Source of the DNA: DSPP01 sp964607165
GTDB lineage: Bacteria; Zixibacteria; MSB-5A5; DSPP01
Assembly (NCBI GenBank): GCA_964607165.1
Contig: CAZSIT010000005.1
Coordinates: 1 to 64,000 of the forward strand
Direction: 5' to 3'
Length of the DNA stretch: 64,000 nt
Under the pieces are notes generated by a model, which saw only the letters and a list, made by a program, of their open reading frames with translations, was not told the DNA's origin and made no database searches. The translations under genes were made by a program, and so were the position numbers. Positions 43,560-50,770 of this stretch are shown in pieces. Position 1 is the first letter of the stretch. Every line of letters begins with the position of its first letter.

Positions 43560-44768
43560 ATGAAAGAAAAGATGTCCACCGCACCAGAAATGTTTGTTGA
43601 CCTCGACTTAGACGCGCTTTCCGGAGCCAAAATCAAGGTGGTTGGGGTCGGCGGGGCGGGCGGCAATGCCGTCAATCGGATGATTGAAGGCGGCTTGCGA
43701 GGGGTCGATTTCATCACCATCAACACCGATGCCCAGGTTCTGGAGTCCTCCCTGGCGCCGCACAAAATTCAAATCGGTTCTCAAATCACCCGCGGCCTGG
43801 GGGCGGGCGCCCGCCCCGAGGTGGGGCGTCAAGCCATCGAGGAAAACCGCGACCTGGTCTCCGAATTTTTAGTTGGCGCCGATATGGTCTTTGTTACCGC
43901 CGGTATGGGAGGCGGCACCGGCACCGGCGCCGCTCCCATCGTGGCGGAAATCGCCAAGGACTCCGGCGCTCTCGCTGTGGCCATCGTAACCAAGCCGTTC
44001 GAGTTCGAAGGCAAGAAACGGATGAGCCGGGCTTTGGCCGGATTGGACGAGCTGAAATCGCGCGTCGATACTCTAATTATAATTCCCAACCAGCGCCTGC
44101 TTTCGCTGGTGGGTGCTGATACGCCACTCACCGCCGCTTTCTTTAAGGCCGACGACGTCTTAATGCAAGCGACCCGCGGCATCTCCGAGCTTATCACCGT
44201 TCCGGGCTTAATCAACTGCGATTTTGCCGACGTGCGCACGGTGATGGCGGAATCGGGGGACGCCATTATGGGCACGGGAGTGGGCCAGGGCCCGAACAAG
44301 GGAGAGGAAGCGGCGCGCGCGGCGATTTCCAGCCCGCTTTTGGAAAACGTTTCCATCTTGGGCGCCAAAGGGGTTCTGGTCAACGTCACCGGCGGAAACG
44401 ACGTTACCCTATCGGAAGTGAACCAAGCGACTTCGGTTGTTTACGAAGCGGTCGGCGCGGATGCCAACATTATCTTCGGCGCGGTCATCGACCCCACACT
44501 GAAAGATGAGATGCGCGTCACCGTCATCGCCACCGGATTTATTTCCTGCAACGGCGCCACGATGGAAGTCGAATCGCGCGTCTCCGATTTGTTTTCGCAG
44601 GCGCGGCATCGTCTCGGCCTGGACAAAGTCGGCGTGACCACCCGCCGCGAAGCCGAAGAGCCGGTGGCGGTCGCCAAAAGGGATGCGATGGACCCGAACA
44701 ATTTGGAATTGCCGGCGTTTATGCGCAAGCAAATGAACGGAGGAGTGCGCAAAGACGCGTTCCGTTAA
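43560..44768 (+). CDS. ftsZ: Division tubulin FtsZ
   Basis: FtsZ forms the GTP-dependent cytokinetic ring. 402 residues. Motifs: VVGVGGAGGNAVNRMI, tubulin signature GMGGGTGTGAAP at about 115-126, and the T7 loop region CDFADVRTVMAESGDAIMGTG. A flexible linker is followed by a conserved C-terminal peptide (NLELPAFMRKQ) that should bind FtsA. AGGAGCAGGT precedes the ATG. It closes the dcw cluster. Repeats, not a clear terminator, follow. Confidence 0.98.
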   Translation: MKEKMSTAPEMFVDLDLDALSGAKIKVVGVGGAGGNAVNRMIEGGLRGVDFITINTDAQVLESSLAPHKIQIGSQITRGLGAGARPEVGRQAIEENRDLVSEFLVGADMVFVTAGMGGGTGTGAAPIVAEIAKDSGALAVAIVTKPFEFEGKKRMSRALAGLDELKSRVDTLIIIPNQRLLSLVGADTPLTAAFFKADDVLMQATRGISELITVPGLINCDFADVRTVMAESGDAIMGTGVGQGPNKGEEAARAAISSPLLENVSILGAKGVLVNVTGGNDVTLSEVNQATSVVYEAVGADANIIFGAVIDPTLKDEMRVTVIATGFISCNGATMEVESRVSDLFSQARHRLGLDKVGVTTRREAEEPVAVAKRDAMDPNNLELPAFMRKQMNGGVRKDAFR

Positions 44769-44796
44769 TCCAATTCCTGTTCTTTTTGTGGGTTAC

Positions 44797-44852
44797 GCAG
44801 GGGCGAATCTTCAGATTCGCCCAAAAGGGTGAACCTAAAGGTTCACCCCTAC
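44797..44852. repeat. GTAGGGG family repeat (two plain hairpins)
   Basis: GCAGGGGCGAATCTTC / AGATTCGCCC, then GGGTGAACCTAAAGGTTCAC and CCCTAC. It follows ftsZ by about 30 nt. The left terminus is slightly degenerate (GCAGGGG for GTAGGGG). Confidence 0.85.
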
Positions 44853-44884
44853 ATTTTCCCCTCTTCATTTATGGAGAGGGGTTT

Positions 44885-44949
44885 GGTGGCGCACATTGGT
44901 TTTTGTAATGTGCGACGGGCACCGAATGCAAAGACCATTCGGTGCCACC
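44885..44949. repeat. Two-hairpin element with GGTGGC/GCCACC ends
   Basis: Outer GGTGGC/GCCACC encloses hairpin GCGCACATT/AATGTGCG and hairpin GGCACCGAATG/CATTCGGTGCC. Same architecture as the other families, different sequence. A CCCCTCTTCATTTATGGAGA hairpin (44861-44880) lies just before it. Confidence 0.75.
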
Positions 44950-44966
44950 GAATAGGGGGTGTGCGA

Positions 44967-45191
44967 TTAAGATTCGATGGCGGGTTTGGCTTTGGGCCGA
45001 TGCGTAACTTTTAGAACCTTGCCGGCTTTCAGGCAGGAAGAACAGACCTTGATGCGGGTATGCTTGCCGTTAATATTAGCCCGCACCGGATGCAGATTGG
45101 GGAAAAAGCGCCGGGGGCTCACGTTGTGGGCGTGGCTGACGTTTCTGCCCGTCATAGGTCCTTTTCCGCAAATGTCACATATTTTGGCCAT
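44967..45191 (-). CDS. rpmB: 50S ribosomal protein L28
   Basis: 74 residues from the ATG at 45191 (AAAGGGA ribosome-binding site): MAKICDICGKGPMTGRNVSH, then RRFFPNLHPVRA, RIKVCSSCLKAGKVLKV. Four cysteines (CxxC ... CxxC) mark the zinc-binding form of L28. A longer upstream frame is not needed. Transcribed opposite to ftsZ and lying downstream of the RAYT gene. Confidence 0.96.
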   Translation of the reverse strand: MAKICDICGKGPMTGRNVSHAHNVSPRRFFPNLHPVRANINGKHTRIKVCSSCLKAGKVLKVTHRPKAKPAIES

Positions 45192-45245
45192 AATTCCCTT
45201 TCTTAAGGCGTTGCAATTTAATGATTTTTTCGAGAAAGGCAAGGG

Positions 45246-45857
45246 CTAATCTTCCCGGTGTAATTTCTCTCTCCCAAAATTATTCCAAAAATCTTGTTCA
45301 ATTTTATCCACCTGCCCTCTTGGATTTTCTTGGTCAAATTCCCATCTCAACGGATTATTAAAAATGTATTCCCGAATTTTGTTGAACGCTTCTTCGTTTC
45401 GAATAATGTGTTCGTAATAATTCCGCTGCCACACCGGCAACCCGGGTGTTTTCCGTAATTCGTTTATCCGCTTTGCAGAATTCATTTTGAACCATCCGAT
45501 GATTTTTGGCAATAACATCAATCGCCGCGCCTTCCGTGTTGCTTGTATCGGTTTTTGTAAGGGCAATTCATGAATTGCCCCTACCGTTTCATTGATAATG
45601 ATGATCCCATGCACATGATTCGGCATGACCACGCATTCATCCAATTCTACATTCCGATAACGCCCGGCAATTTGAAACCAAAATTGTTGCGCAATTTTCC
45701 CCTGGGGCGTTAATCTCATTTCTCCATCTACAACATCCCCAAACAGATTTTCTCTATCCTTGGCCAGAATGGTCACATAATACGCACCCTCCCGCGCATA
45801 ATCATAATCCTTCAGCCGTATCGACCGCCGATGATGTATATCCGGATTGTACTTCAT
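45246..45857 (-). CDS. REP-associated tyrosine transposase (RAYT, IS200-like Y1 family)
   Basis: 203 residues. The HUH motif is NHVHG (His81, His83) and the catalytic tyrosine is in QRNYYEHIIRNEE (Tyr147/148). The ending FNNPLRWEFD is typical of RAYTs. These single-copy HUH nucleases cut and join single-stranded DNA at palindromic REP elements and are thought to spread them. Residues 92-101 (VGAIHELPLQ) are encoded by a GTAGGGG-family palindrome at 45557-45584, so the gene itself carries the repeat in frame. No IS ends surround it. The ribosome-binding site and start codon sit in the loop of a hairpin (45840-45870). It lies 54 nt upstream of rpmB. Confidence 0.9.
   Translation of the reverse strand: MKYNPDIHHRRSIRLKDYDYAREGAYYVTILAKDRENLFGDVVDGEMRLTPQGKIAQQFWFQIAGRYRNVELDECVVMPNHVHGIIIINETVGAIHELPLQKPIQATRKARRLMLLPKIIGWFKMNSAKRINELRKTPGLPVWQRNYYEHIIRNEEAFNKIREYIFNNPLRWEFDQENPRGQVDKIEQDFWNNFGREKLHRED
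45557..45584. repeat. GTAGGGG family palindrome inside the RAYT gene
   Basis: GTAAGGGCAATTCA-TGAATTGCCCCTAC, 28 nt, with one mismatch in the arms. It is read in frame by the transposase gene. It falls between the HUH domain and the tyrosine helix, so it may sit in a surface loop. Confidence 0.85.
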
Positions 45858-45870
45858 ATCCTGTCCGGAT
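45840..45870 (-). promoter_or_regulatory. Hairpin enclosing the RAYT translation start
   Basis: ATCCGGA (45840-45846) and TCCGGAT (45864-45870) form a 7-bp perfect stem. On the coding strand the 17-nt loop holds AGGA and the ATG. Such a stem could limit translation or bind the protein. The second arm overlaps codons 4-6, which partly constrains the sequence. Confidence 0.4.
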
Positions 45871-46090
45871 AGTATGAAAAAAGTTCAGGTTTTTGAAGGG
45901 GCGTTGTCGAGCCGCCAATAATGTATTACCCCTACAATTTAGCAGGCTAAAAAAACGCCTTACCTGCGCCACAAGGCTGACTTGTTGACGCGGTGAGTTG
46001 CTCGCTTACGAGATAAAAAAGAGGCGGCTCGAAAGGGCCGCCTCTTTTGTTGCTCGGAAAAAAATGTGTTTCTCACATTGAATTTAACCA
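45858..46090. other. Noncoding stretch with a degenerate repeat and a terminator
   Basis: Upstream of the RAYT gene, 45895-45935 holds a decayed GTAGGGG-type element (GGGGCG...TTACCCCTAC). The strong hairpin at 46017-46048 is listed separately. No gene seen. Confidence 0.4.
46017..46048 (-). terminator. Strong hairpin terminator, possibly bidirectional
   Basis: GAGGCGGC, 8-nt loop, GCCGCCTC, extended by AAAA/TTTT. A-runs on the left give a U-tract for reverse-strand transcripts from the gene at 46091-46492. The right side also gives four Ts for forward transcripts. Confidence 0.85.
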
Positions 46091-46492
46091 TTAGAAGCAA
46101 GGAGGCCGCTTGCGAGGGGAAAAAATCAACGTATCAACTTGATTTGATTGATTGGTCAACCATATTTGACCCACATCAATCGTCATATCGGTCTGAACCT
46201 TGATCCTTTTGATTATCAGCTTGTTGTGACCGGTTGCAGTTACTTCAATATCGTAAATACCGGGAGGCACTTTCAGTATCCTGAAGTAGCCACTTTTATC
46301 TGTAATGGCAGTTTGGGCAGTTTTTTCACTGTTCTTTACAAGTGTCGCTACAGTTCTCACTATGGGTTCTTTCATTTTCTTGTCTAAAACCTTGCCGGAG
46401 ATTTTACCGTTAGCTGCGGAAAGGGAGATTGGGAATAAAAGGATTAGCCCAAGTAATATTATTAATACGATGAAAATCCTCGCGTTTCTCAT
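46091..46492 (-). CDS. Exported protein with a carboxypeptidase-regulatory-like (beta-sandwich) domain
   Basis: 133 residues: signal peptide (MRNARIFIVLIILLGLILLF to SAA), then one CarboxypepD_reg-like domain with the usual pattern GKISGKVLDKKMKEPI, ITDKSGYFRILKVPPGIYDI and VTATGHNKLIIKRI. In larger proteins this domain precedes a TonB-dependent porin, but here nothing follows it, so it is either a stand-alone secreted domain or a truncated receptor. GGAAGG ribosome-binding site. A terminator follows at 46017-46048. Confidence 0.75.
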   Translation of the reverse strand: MRNARIFIVLIILLGLILLFPISLSAANGKISGKVLDKKMKEPIVRTVATLVKNSEKTAQTAITDKSGYFRILKVPPGIYDIEVTATGHNKLIIKRIKVQTDMTIDVGQIWLTNQSNQVDTLIFSPRKRPPCF

Positions 46493-46533
46493 AACTGCCT
46501 TCCAATACTAATATACGGCAGAATTCAAGAACT

Positions 46534-46561
46534 GTAGGGGTTTGATTAATCAAACCCCTAC
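46534..46561. repeat. GTAGGGG family, 28-nt perfect palindrome
   Basis: GTAGGGGTTTGATT and its exact complement. On the reverse strand it encodes the last codons and the TGA stop of the AraC-methyltransferase gene. Confidence 0.88.
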
Positions 46562-47428
46562 AACCTCTTTCCTTCCCGCTTCCCACACCAGCATCGCCTT
46601 CTTTCTTGGCGTGCCCCAGCGGTAGTTGCCGAAGGCGCCGATTTTCTGGATGACCCGGTGGCAGGGGATTAAATAGGCGACGTAGTTATTGGCCACCGCA
46701 GTTCCCACAGCGCGGGAAGCGGCCGGCCGGCCGATGCGCTCGGCAATCTTTTCGTATGAGGCCACACAGCCGGGCGGGATTTTCAAAAGCGCCTCCCAGA
46801 CCTTTATCTGGAAATTGGTGCCCTTCAAAAAAAGCTTCATAGGCGTGCCGTTTTGGTTTGTGCCGCCGAAGATTCTTTCCACGTACGGCTTGGTCGCTTT
46901 CCCATTTTCGGCAATCTGGGCGTTGGGCCAATTGGCAGCCAGATATTGCAGGGCCTTTTTGGGATTTTCGTTTTCGATAAAGGAAAGCCCGCAGATGCCG
47001 CGCTCGGTCACAGCTAAAAGGCATTCGCCAAAAGGGGTGGGGTGAATGCCGTAGGAGATTTTCAAACCGGCCCCTTTTTGCTTGTATTCCCCCGGCGTCA
47101 TCGCCTCCACGTTCACAAACAAATCGTGCAAACGGCCTGGGCCGGAGAGGCCGGATTCGTAGGCAACATCCAGAACGCTCTCTGATTCCTGGAGCAGTTT
47201 TTTGGCGTAATCAAGGGTCAGAAATTCCAGAAACTTTTTGGGGCTGACGCCGGCCCAACGGGAAAAGAGGCGCTGGAAGTGGAATTCGCTCAAATGGACA
47301 CTATTGGCGATTTCCTTTAAGCCGGGCTGGTTGCGGAAGTGTTCTTCCAAATAGCGTATCGCCTGTTCCATCCGAGTGTAGTCGTGGGAGAGTTTTGCGA
47401 AATCGACGGTTTCGACCTGCGTGTTCAT
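46550..47428 (-). CDS. AraC-type regulator fused to O6-methylguanine-DNA methyltransferase
   Basis: The 292-residue protein joins an AraC-type helix-turn-helix domain (about 15-110, LKEIANSVHLSEFHFQRLFS) to an Ogt-type methyltransferase (about 125-292). The alkyl-acceptor Cys256 is in LIPCHRVIQ. This is the Ada layout without Ada's N-terminal zinc domain, which senses methylphosphotriesters. It should repair O6-alkylguanine by suicide transfer and may regulate genes, but by a signal other than the Ada one. The ATG at 47428 has GGAAGGA upstream. The final residues VGV and the TGA come from the repeat at 46534-46561. Confidence 0.92.
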   Translation of the reverse strand: MNTQVETVDFAKLSHDYTRMEQAIRYLEEHFRNQPGLKEIANSVHLSEFHFQRLFSRWAGVSPKKFLEFLTLDYAKKLLQESESVLDVAYESGLSGPGRLHDLFVNVEAMTPGEYKQKGAGLKISYGIHPTPFGECLLAVTERGICGLSFIENENPKKALQYLAANWPNAQIAENGKATKPYVERIFGGTNQNGTPMKLFLKGTNFQIKVWEALLKIPPGCVASYEKIAERIGRPAASRAVGTAVANNYVAYLIPCHRVIQKIGAFGNYRWGTPRKKAMLVWEAGRKEVVGV

Positions 47429-47749
47429 ATTCCTTCCTTCCGGTAATATAGGGGTTATTTTTGCGGTTGCGTAATTCATACATACGACAAACAAAGGTAT
47501 ATGCGGGGGATAACAACCCGATTCTTGCTCACCTGCTAACCTAAGCCCTTTGCCCCCCCTGGCCGAGTCCCGAGCTCGTCTCGGGCAGGCCTTCCCGAAA
47601 CGGGAAGGGGAAAGAGAAAGGCGAATGCCATTCGCCCCTACGAAAAACCGCCTCACCCCCGACCCCCTCTCCATTCAATGGAGAGGGGGAAAGGCACGGC
47701 GCGCTGTGCCCCTACAATAAAAACAGATGTTTATAGAGATTTGATAACG
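47429..47749. other. Noncoding, repeat-rich gap before the LON-domain gene
   Basis: Contains a CCTGGCCG...CGGGCAGG micro-element (47558-47589, listed separately), a CTTCCCG-AAA-CGGGAAG hairpin, a GGCGAATGCCATTCGCC hairpin ending CCTAC (47620-47641), the CCCCCTCTCCATT palindrome (47663-47689) and GGCACGGCGCGCTGTGCCCC then TAC (to 47715). Confidence 0.6.
47558..47589. repeat. CCTGSCCG micro-element, copy 1 (reverse orientation)
   Basis: 32 nt, CCTGGCCGAG...TCTCGGGCAGG; the reverse complement begins CCTGCCCGAG and ends CGGCCAGG. Related copies are at 49533-49562, 51425-51456, 51868-51902 and 52208-52242. Confidence 0.6.
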
Positions 47750-47768
47750 TATAATATTATGGGTGGAG
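47750..47768 (+). promoter_or_regulatory. Perfect -10 box and ribosome-binding site of the LON-domain gene
   Basis: TATAAT at 47750-47755, with a weak -35 (TGTTTA, 47728) at 16 nt. GGGTGGAG (47761-47768) lies 6 nt before the ATG. Confidence 0.5.
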
Positions 47769-47774
47769 TAAATA

Positions 47775-48419
47775 ATGAAATCTGACAGCTTGATTCTGCC
47801 GATTTTCCCGCTAAAAACGGTGCTTTTTCCGGGAGTGCCGATGCCTTTGCATATTTTTGAGGAGCGCTACCGGCGAATGATTAATGAATGCCTGGCGGAA
47901 AACAAAAGCTTTGGGGTGGTGCTAATCAAAAAGGGGCAGGAGACCGGTCCTCCGGCGGTGCCATTTGAAATCGGCACGGAAGCGAAAATTTCCCGCGCGG
48001 AGCGGTTGGATGACGGGCAGCTGAACATTCTGGCCATCGGGCTGCGGCGGTTTAGAATCCAGAAACTTTTGGAACCGGCGCCCTACCTTTCGGCAGAAGT
48101 GACCTTCCTGCAAGATGAAGATGGAAACCGGGAGCAGGCGCTTTTGACCGACCAGATTTTGCGGCTGGTTTTGCTCGATTTCATTCAGCTCACCTCGATT
48201 TTCACGCTGGTGCCGGTTTATCCTTTCGATTTACCCTCCGACCCGGCGCGCTTTTCGTATTTAGCGGCGCATCTTTTAAACCTCCCGGCCAAAACCAAGC
48301 AGAAGCTTTTGGAAGCATCGACAGTGGAGGAACGGTTGAAGACAGCGCGCGACCTTTTGGTGGCGGAGCGGATGCGCTTCGTCAAAGAGCAGGTGGAAAA
48401 AGCCTTTTCCGAAAATTAA
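47775..48419 (+). CDS. LON substrate-binding-domain protein
   Basis: 214 residues that match only the N-terminal substrate-binding domain of Lon protease: ILPIFPLKTVLFPGVPMPLH, IFEERYRRMINECL, FGVVLIKKGQE, GLRRFRIQKLL, and a helical C-terminal part. No AAA+ or protease domain is present. Such stand-alone proteins are widespread and of uncertain role, perhaps chaperone or adaptor. Own promoter at 47750; ends against the terminator of the opposing lipoprotein gene. Confidence 0.88.
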   Translation: MKSDSLILPIFPLKTVLFPGVPMPLHIFEERYRRMINECLAENKSFGVVLIKKGQETGPPAVPFEIGTEAKISRAERLDDGQLNILAIGLRRFRIQKLLEPAPYLSAEVTFLQDEDGNREQALLTDQILRLVLLDFIQLTSIFTLVPVYPFDLPSDPARFSYLAAHLLNLPAKTKQKLLEASTVEERLKTARDLLVAERMRFVKEQVEKAFSEN

Positions 48420-48420
48420 A

Positions 48421-48450
48421 AAACCCCGCCCGGTTGCCCGAGCGGAGTTT
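48421..48450 (-). terminator. Terminator of the lipoprotein gene
   Basis: AAACCCCGCCCGG (48421-48433), 4-nt loop, CCGAGCGGAGTTT (48438-48450). Read on the reverse strand all 13 pairs form with two G-U pairs, followed by a U-run from the A-tract at 48418-48423. Confidence 0.75.
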
Positions 48451-48466
48451 GGAAAAACGTTTCGAA

Positions 48467-49276
48467 TTAATTCCCGGTAGTTGAGACTTCTTTTTTGGTC
48501 TCAAAATTCGGCGGCGTCAACTGTTTCTCCGGCACCGTTACCGTCAACGGGCTTTGCAAGTTGAAGGTCAAGGTCAAGCCGGCTGGATAGATTATGTTTT
48601 CACGTCCGGTGGCAGCAGCCGCTCCCGTTCCCGCCGCCGCTCCGGCAACGGCGCCGATTAAGGCGCCTTTCTTTTTACCCAAAAGTCCACCGACGATCGC
48701 GCCGGCTGCGGCTCCGCCGCCAATCATCCCGACTTCCCGGCCGGTGTGCGATTTACCCTTTTTGTAAACGGTGTCCACTTCCACCGCGTAGGTTTTGCCC
48801 TTCGGCGTGGTAATCTCGGTCACCACGAAAGCAATCTCGGGGGAAGTTTTCAACGTGCCGCCTTTAACCAGCTTGGTGATTACGCCTGTGCAAGTGGAGC
48901 CCGAGGGAATGAGAATTTTGCCTTCCATTTCCACCGGTTCATCCAGCGTGCCGGTGAAAGCATCGCCTTCCTGGTTTTTGTTGGTTTGCAAGGTATCGTT
49001 CAAGGTGACTTTAAGCGGCGTGCCGGATGGAATGGTAACCTTTACGTATTTTGGTTTGGGCGGAGTTTTCTTTTCCACCGTTTTTACCGGTTCGGTTTTG
49101 GTTTCCATCGGCGGGGTTTCGGTCGTGGTTGTGGGCTGTTCGGTTGTTGCTGGGGTGGTCTGGCCGAAGGACTCGTCCGTCGGCTGGGTTTGGTCGGCAG
49201 TTTCCTCTTTTTTGCTGCAGCCGACAGCCATAAAAGCGGCGAGCAAAAACAGGGTTAAAATTCTTTTTGCGCTCAT
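48467..49276 (-). CDS. Lipoprotein with a glycine-zipper segment
   Basis: 269 residues. The lipobox is FMAVGC (Cys20), followed by a Thr/Pro/Glu-rich linker (about 25-75) that probably spans from the membrane. A beta-rich domain follows (VTIPSGTPLKVTLNDTLQT, ILIPSGSTCTGVITKLV). A glycine-zipper run lies at about 185-225 (MIGGGAAAGAIVGGLLG, LIGAVAGAAAGTGAA), then a short C-terminal beta part. Similar proteins are found in the outer membranes of Acidobacteria and FCB bacteria; the function is unknown. GAAGGAGG ribosome-binding site. Lnt (19152) would complete its acylation. Confidence 0.8.
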   Translation of the reverse strand: MSAKRILTLFLLAAFMAVGCSKKEETADQTQPTDESFGQTTPATTEQPTTTTETPPMETKTEPVKTVEKKTPPKPKYVKVTIPSGTPLKVTLNDTLQTNKNQEGDAFTGTLDEPVEMEGKILIPSGSTCTGVITKLVKGGTLKTSPEIAFVVTEITTPKGKTYAVEVDTVYKKGKSHTGREVGMIGGGAAAGAIVGGLLGKKKGALIGAVAGAAAGTGAAAATGRENIIYPAGLTLTFNLQSPLTVTVPEKQLTPPNFETKKEVSTTGN

Positions 49277-49490
49277 TTTTCCTCCTTCTATTCTCTTTTA
49301 CAAACTACAAACCCGCTTGGGCGGACATCTTTTGAACTTTTAAAATACCTACGGAACCCGCCGGGCGCAAGGAAAATGCGCCGTATTGTATTATCGGCAG
49401 GAAGGCGGGAAGGTAGAGGGAGTTTGTAAAAGGATACGACAAGGTTTTTCGCTTCCTCAAGGTGACAAAAGCGCTTTTACGTAAAACCAG
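49277..49490. other. Noncoding gap upstream of the tRNA genes
   Basis: Upstream region of the divergent lipoprotein gene; no repeat family or RNA recognised. Confidence 0.35.
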
Positions 49491-49518
49491 TTGACGGGTT
49501 TTGGGCGATTTCTATATT
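49491..49518 (+). promoter_or_regulatory. Promoter for the tRNA-Lys genes
   Basis: TTGACG (49491-49496), 16-nt spacer, TATATT (49513-49518). This would give a leader of about 120 nt before the first tRNA. Confidence 0.6.
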
Positions 49519-49532
49519 CGGCTTGGCTTATC

Positions 49533-49562
49533 CCTGGCCCGCCGTAGGCAGGCTCGGGTAGG
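49533..49562. repeat. CCTGSCCG micro-element, copy 2 (reverse orientation)
   Basis: 30 nt from CCTGGCCCGCCGTAGG to CTCGGGTAGG, in the transcribed leader of the tRNAs, flanked by TGGCT and AGCCA, so possibly inside a stem. Confidence 0.5.
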
Positions 49563-49647
49563 CGCTCCAGCCATTTTGAAGACGAAGTATTCCTTCGCCT
49601 TCAGCTGAAGCCGTCAAATTGAATGCGGATTCAGCGTTAGAACGACT

Positions 49648-49719
49648 GGGGGTGTAGCTCAGTGGTAGAGCATCTGCCTTTTAAGCAGGAGGTCGATGGT
49701 TCGATCCCATCCACCCTCA
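49648..49719 (+). tRNA. tRNA-Lys (anticodon TTT)
   Basis: 72 nt. The acceptor stem GGGGGTG pairs with CACCCTC (one G-U pair). The D-arm is GTAGCTCAGTGGTAGAGC. The anticodon loop CTTTTAA sits in a TCTGC/GCAGG stem, and the T-loop is GGTTCGATCCC. Discriminator A; the 3' CCA is not encoded. Confidence 0.95.
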
Positions 49720-49726
49720 GATAAAT

Positions 49727-49765
49727 ACAGAGATTAGAGACCGGAGATTAGAGATTAGTAAAAAC
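49727..49765. repeat. ACAGAGATTAGAGA repeat after tRNA-Lys(TTT)
   Basis: ACAGAGATTAGAGACCGGAG continues ATTAGAGATTAGTAAAAA; internal near-repeats of AGATTAG. Starts 8 nt after the tRNA 3' end. Copies at 49855-49880 and 52266-52304, and weaker relatives near 11630 and 15250. Confidence 0.7.
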
Positions 49766-49775
49766 AAAAAATCTT

Positions 49776-49848
<73 letters not shown>

Positions 49849-49854
49849 TAGAAG

Positions 49855-49880
49855 ACAGAGATTAGATTCGAGATTAGAAA
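49855..49880. repeat. ACAGAGATTAGA repeat after tRNA-Lys(CTT)
   Basis: ACAGAGATTAGATTCGAGAT then TAGAAA, starting 7 nt after the tRNA 3' end and running up to the start of the next coding region. Confidence 0.65.
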
Positions 49881-49885
49881 ACTCC

Positions 49886-50647
49886 TTGAAATCCGCTCTT
49901 GAATTAGCCAAAAAAGCTTCTTTGAAGGCCGGGGAAGCGGCCTTACGCTATTTTCACGGTGGCGCTAATGTTTCCATCAAATCCGACGGAACGCCGGTGA
50001 CCCAAGCGGATAAAGAGGCGGAAGAAATAATCATCCATGTTCTCAAAAAAGAAATGCCGGACTGTGGGTTTTTAGGAGAAGAATTCGGCGAGCAAGGCCC
50101 AAAGGATAAGCGTTGGATTATAGACCCGATTGACGGGACCAAAAATTTTATACGAGGAATACCGGTCTGGGCGGTGATGATTGGATTGGAGGAAGGGGGA
50201 GAAATTACCGCTGGGGTTGTCTATAATCCTGCAACGAAACAGCTCTGGACGGCGGCAAAAGACTTGGGGGCGTATTACAACGGCGAACGAATTTCGATTT
50301 CCGCCATCGATTCGCTCGCAAATGCCCAACTGTTGCACAGCGGGTTGAATACGATGCGGAAAAGCAAGTACTGGGATGGGTTCTTACGGCTGGTAGAATC
50401 AACCAAACGCCAACGCGGGCCGGGAGATTTTCTGGGATATACGATGGTGGCGCAGGGACAAGGGGAGATTTATTTGGAGAATGAATTGAAGCCGTGGGAT
50501 ATTGCCGCAAATCAAATTATCGTAAAAGAAGCCGGCGGAGAGTTTACGGATTTTGAGGGGGGTTCAAGCATTTATTCCGGGTCGGCCTTGGCGACGAATG
50601 GAAAGTTGCATCGGCTGGTTTTGGAGATTCTTCAAGGCCAGACGTAG
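49886..50647 (+). CDS. Inositol-monophosphatase-family phosphatase (HisN-like)
   Basis: 253 residues with the metal-binding motifs of the IMPase family: GEEFGEQ (about 64-70), DPIDGTKNFIRG (Asp80, Asp83) and PWDIAANQIIVKEAGG. The segment IRGIPVWAVMIGL is typical of histidinol-phosphate phosphatases of the HisN type, so histidine synthesis is the best guess; other sugar phosphates are possible. An upstream in-frame ATG (49841) lies inside the tRNA acceptor stem and cannot be the start. I take the TTG at 49886. Its TAG stop is supplied by the repeat at 50644-50695. Confidence 0.82.
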   Translation: MKSALELAKKASLKAGEAALRYFHGGANVSIKSDGTPVTQADKEAEEIIIHVLKKEMPDCGFLGEEFGEQGPKDKRWIIDPIDGTKNFIRGIPVWAVMIGLEEGGEITAGVVYNPATKQLWTAAKDLGAYYNGERISISAIDSLANAQLLHSGLNTMRKSKYWDGFLRLVESTKRQRGPGDFLGYTMVAQGQGEIYLENELKPWDIAANQIIVKEAGGEFTDFEGGSSIYSGSALATNGKLHRLVLEILQGQT

Positions 50648-50695
50648 GGGCGAATCGCCAGATTCGCCCGGGTGAGCCTGAAGGTTCACCCCTAC
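50644..50695. repeat. GTAGGGG family repeat at the hisN-like stop codon
   Basis: GTAGGGGCGAATCGCCAGAT then TCGCCC, followed by GGGTGAGCCTGAAGGTTCAC and CCCTAC. Its second to fourth bases form the stop codon of the upstream gene. Confidence 0.88.
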
Positions 50696-50770
50696 ATTTG
50701 AAACATTTTGATATTTCCTTATATTTCACCGTTGGGCGGGTATGTCCCCGTTCATCAGAGGAGGTTATTT

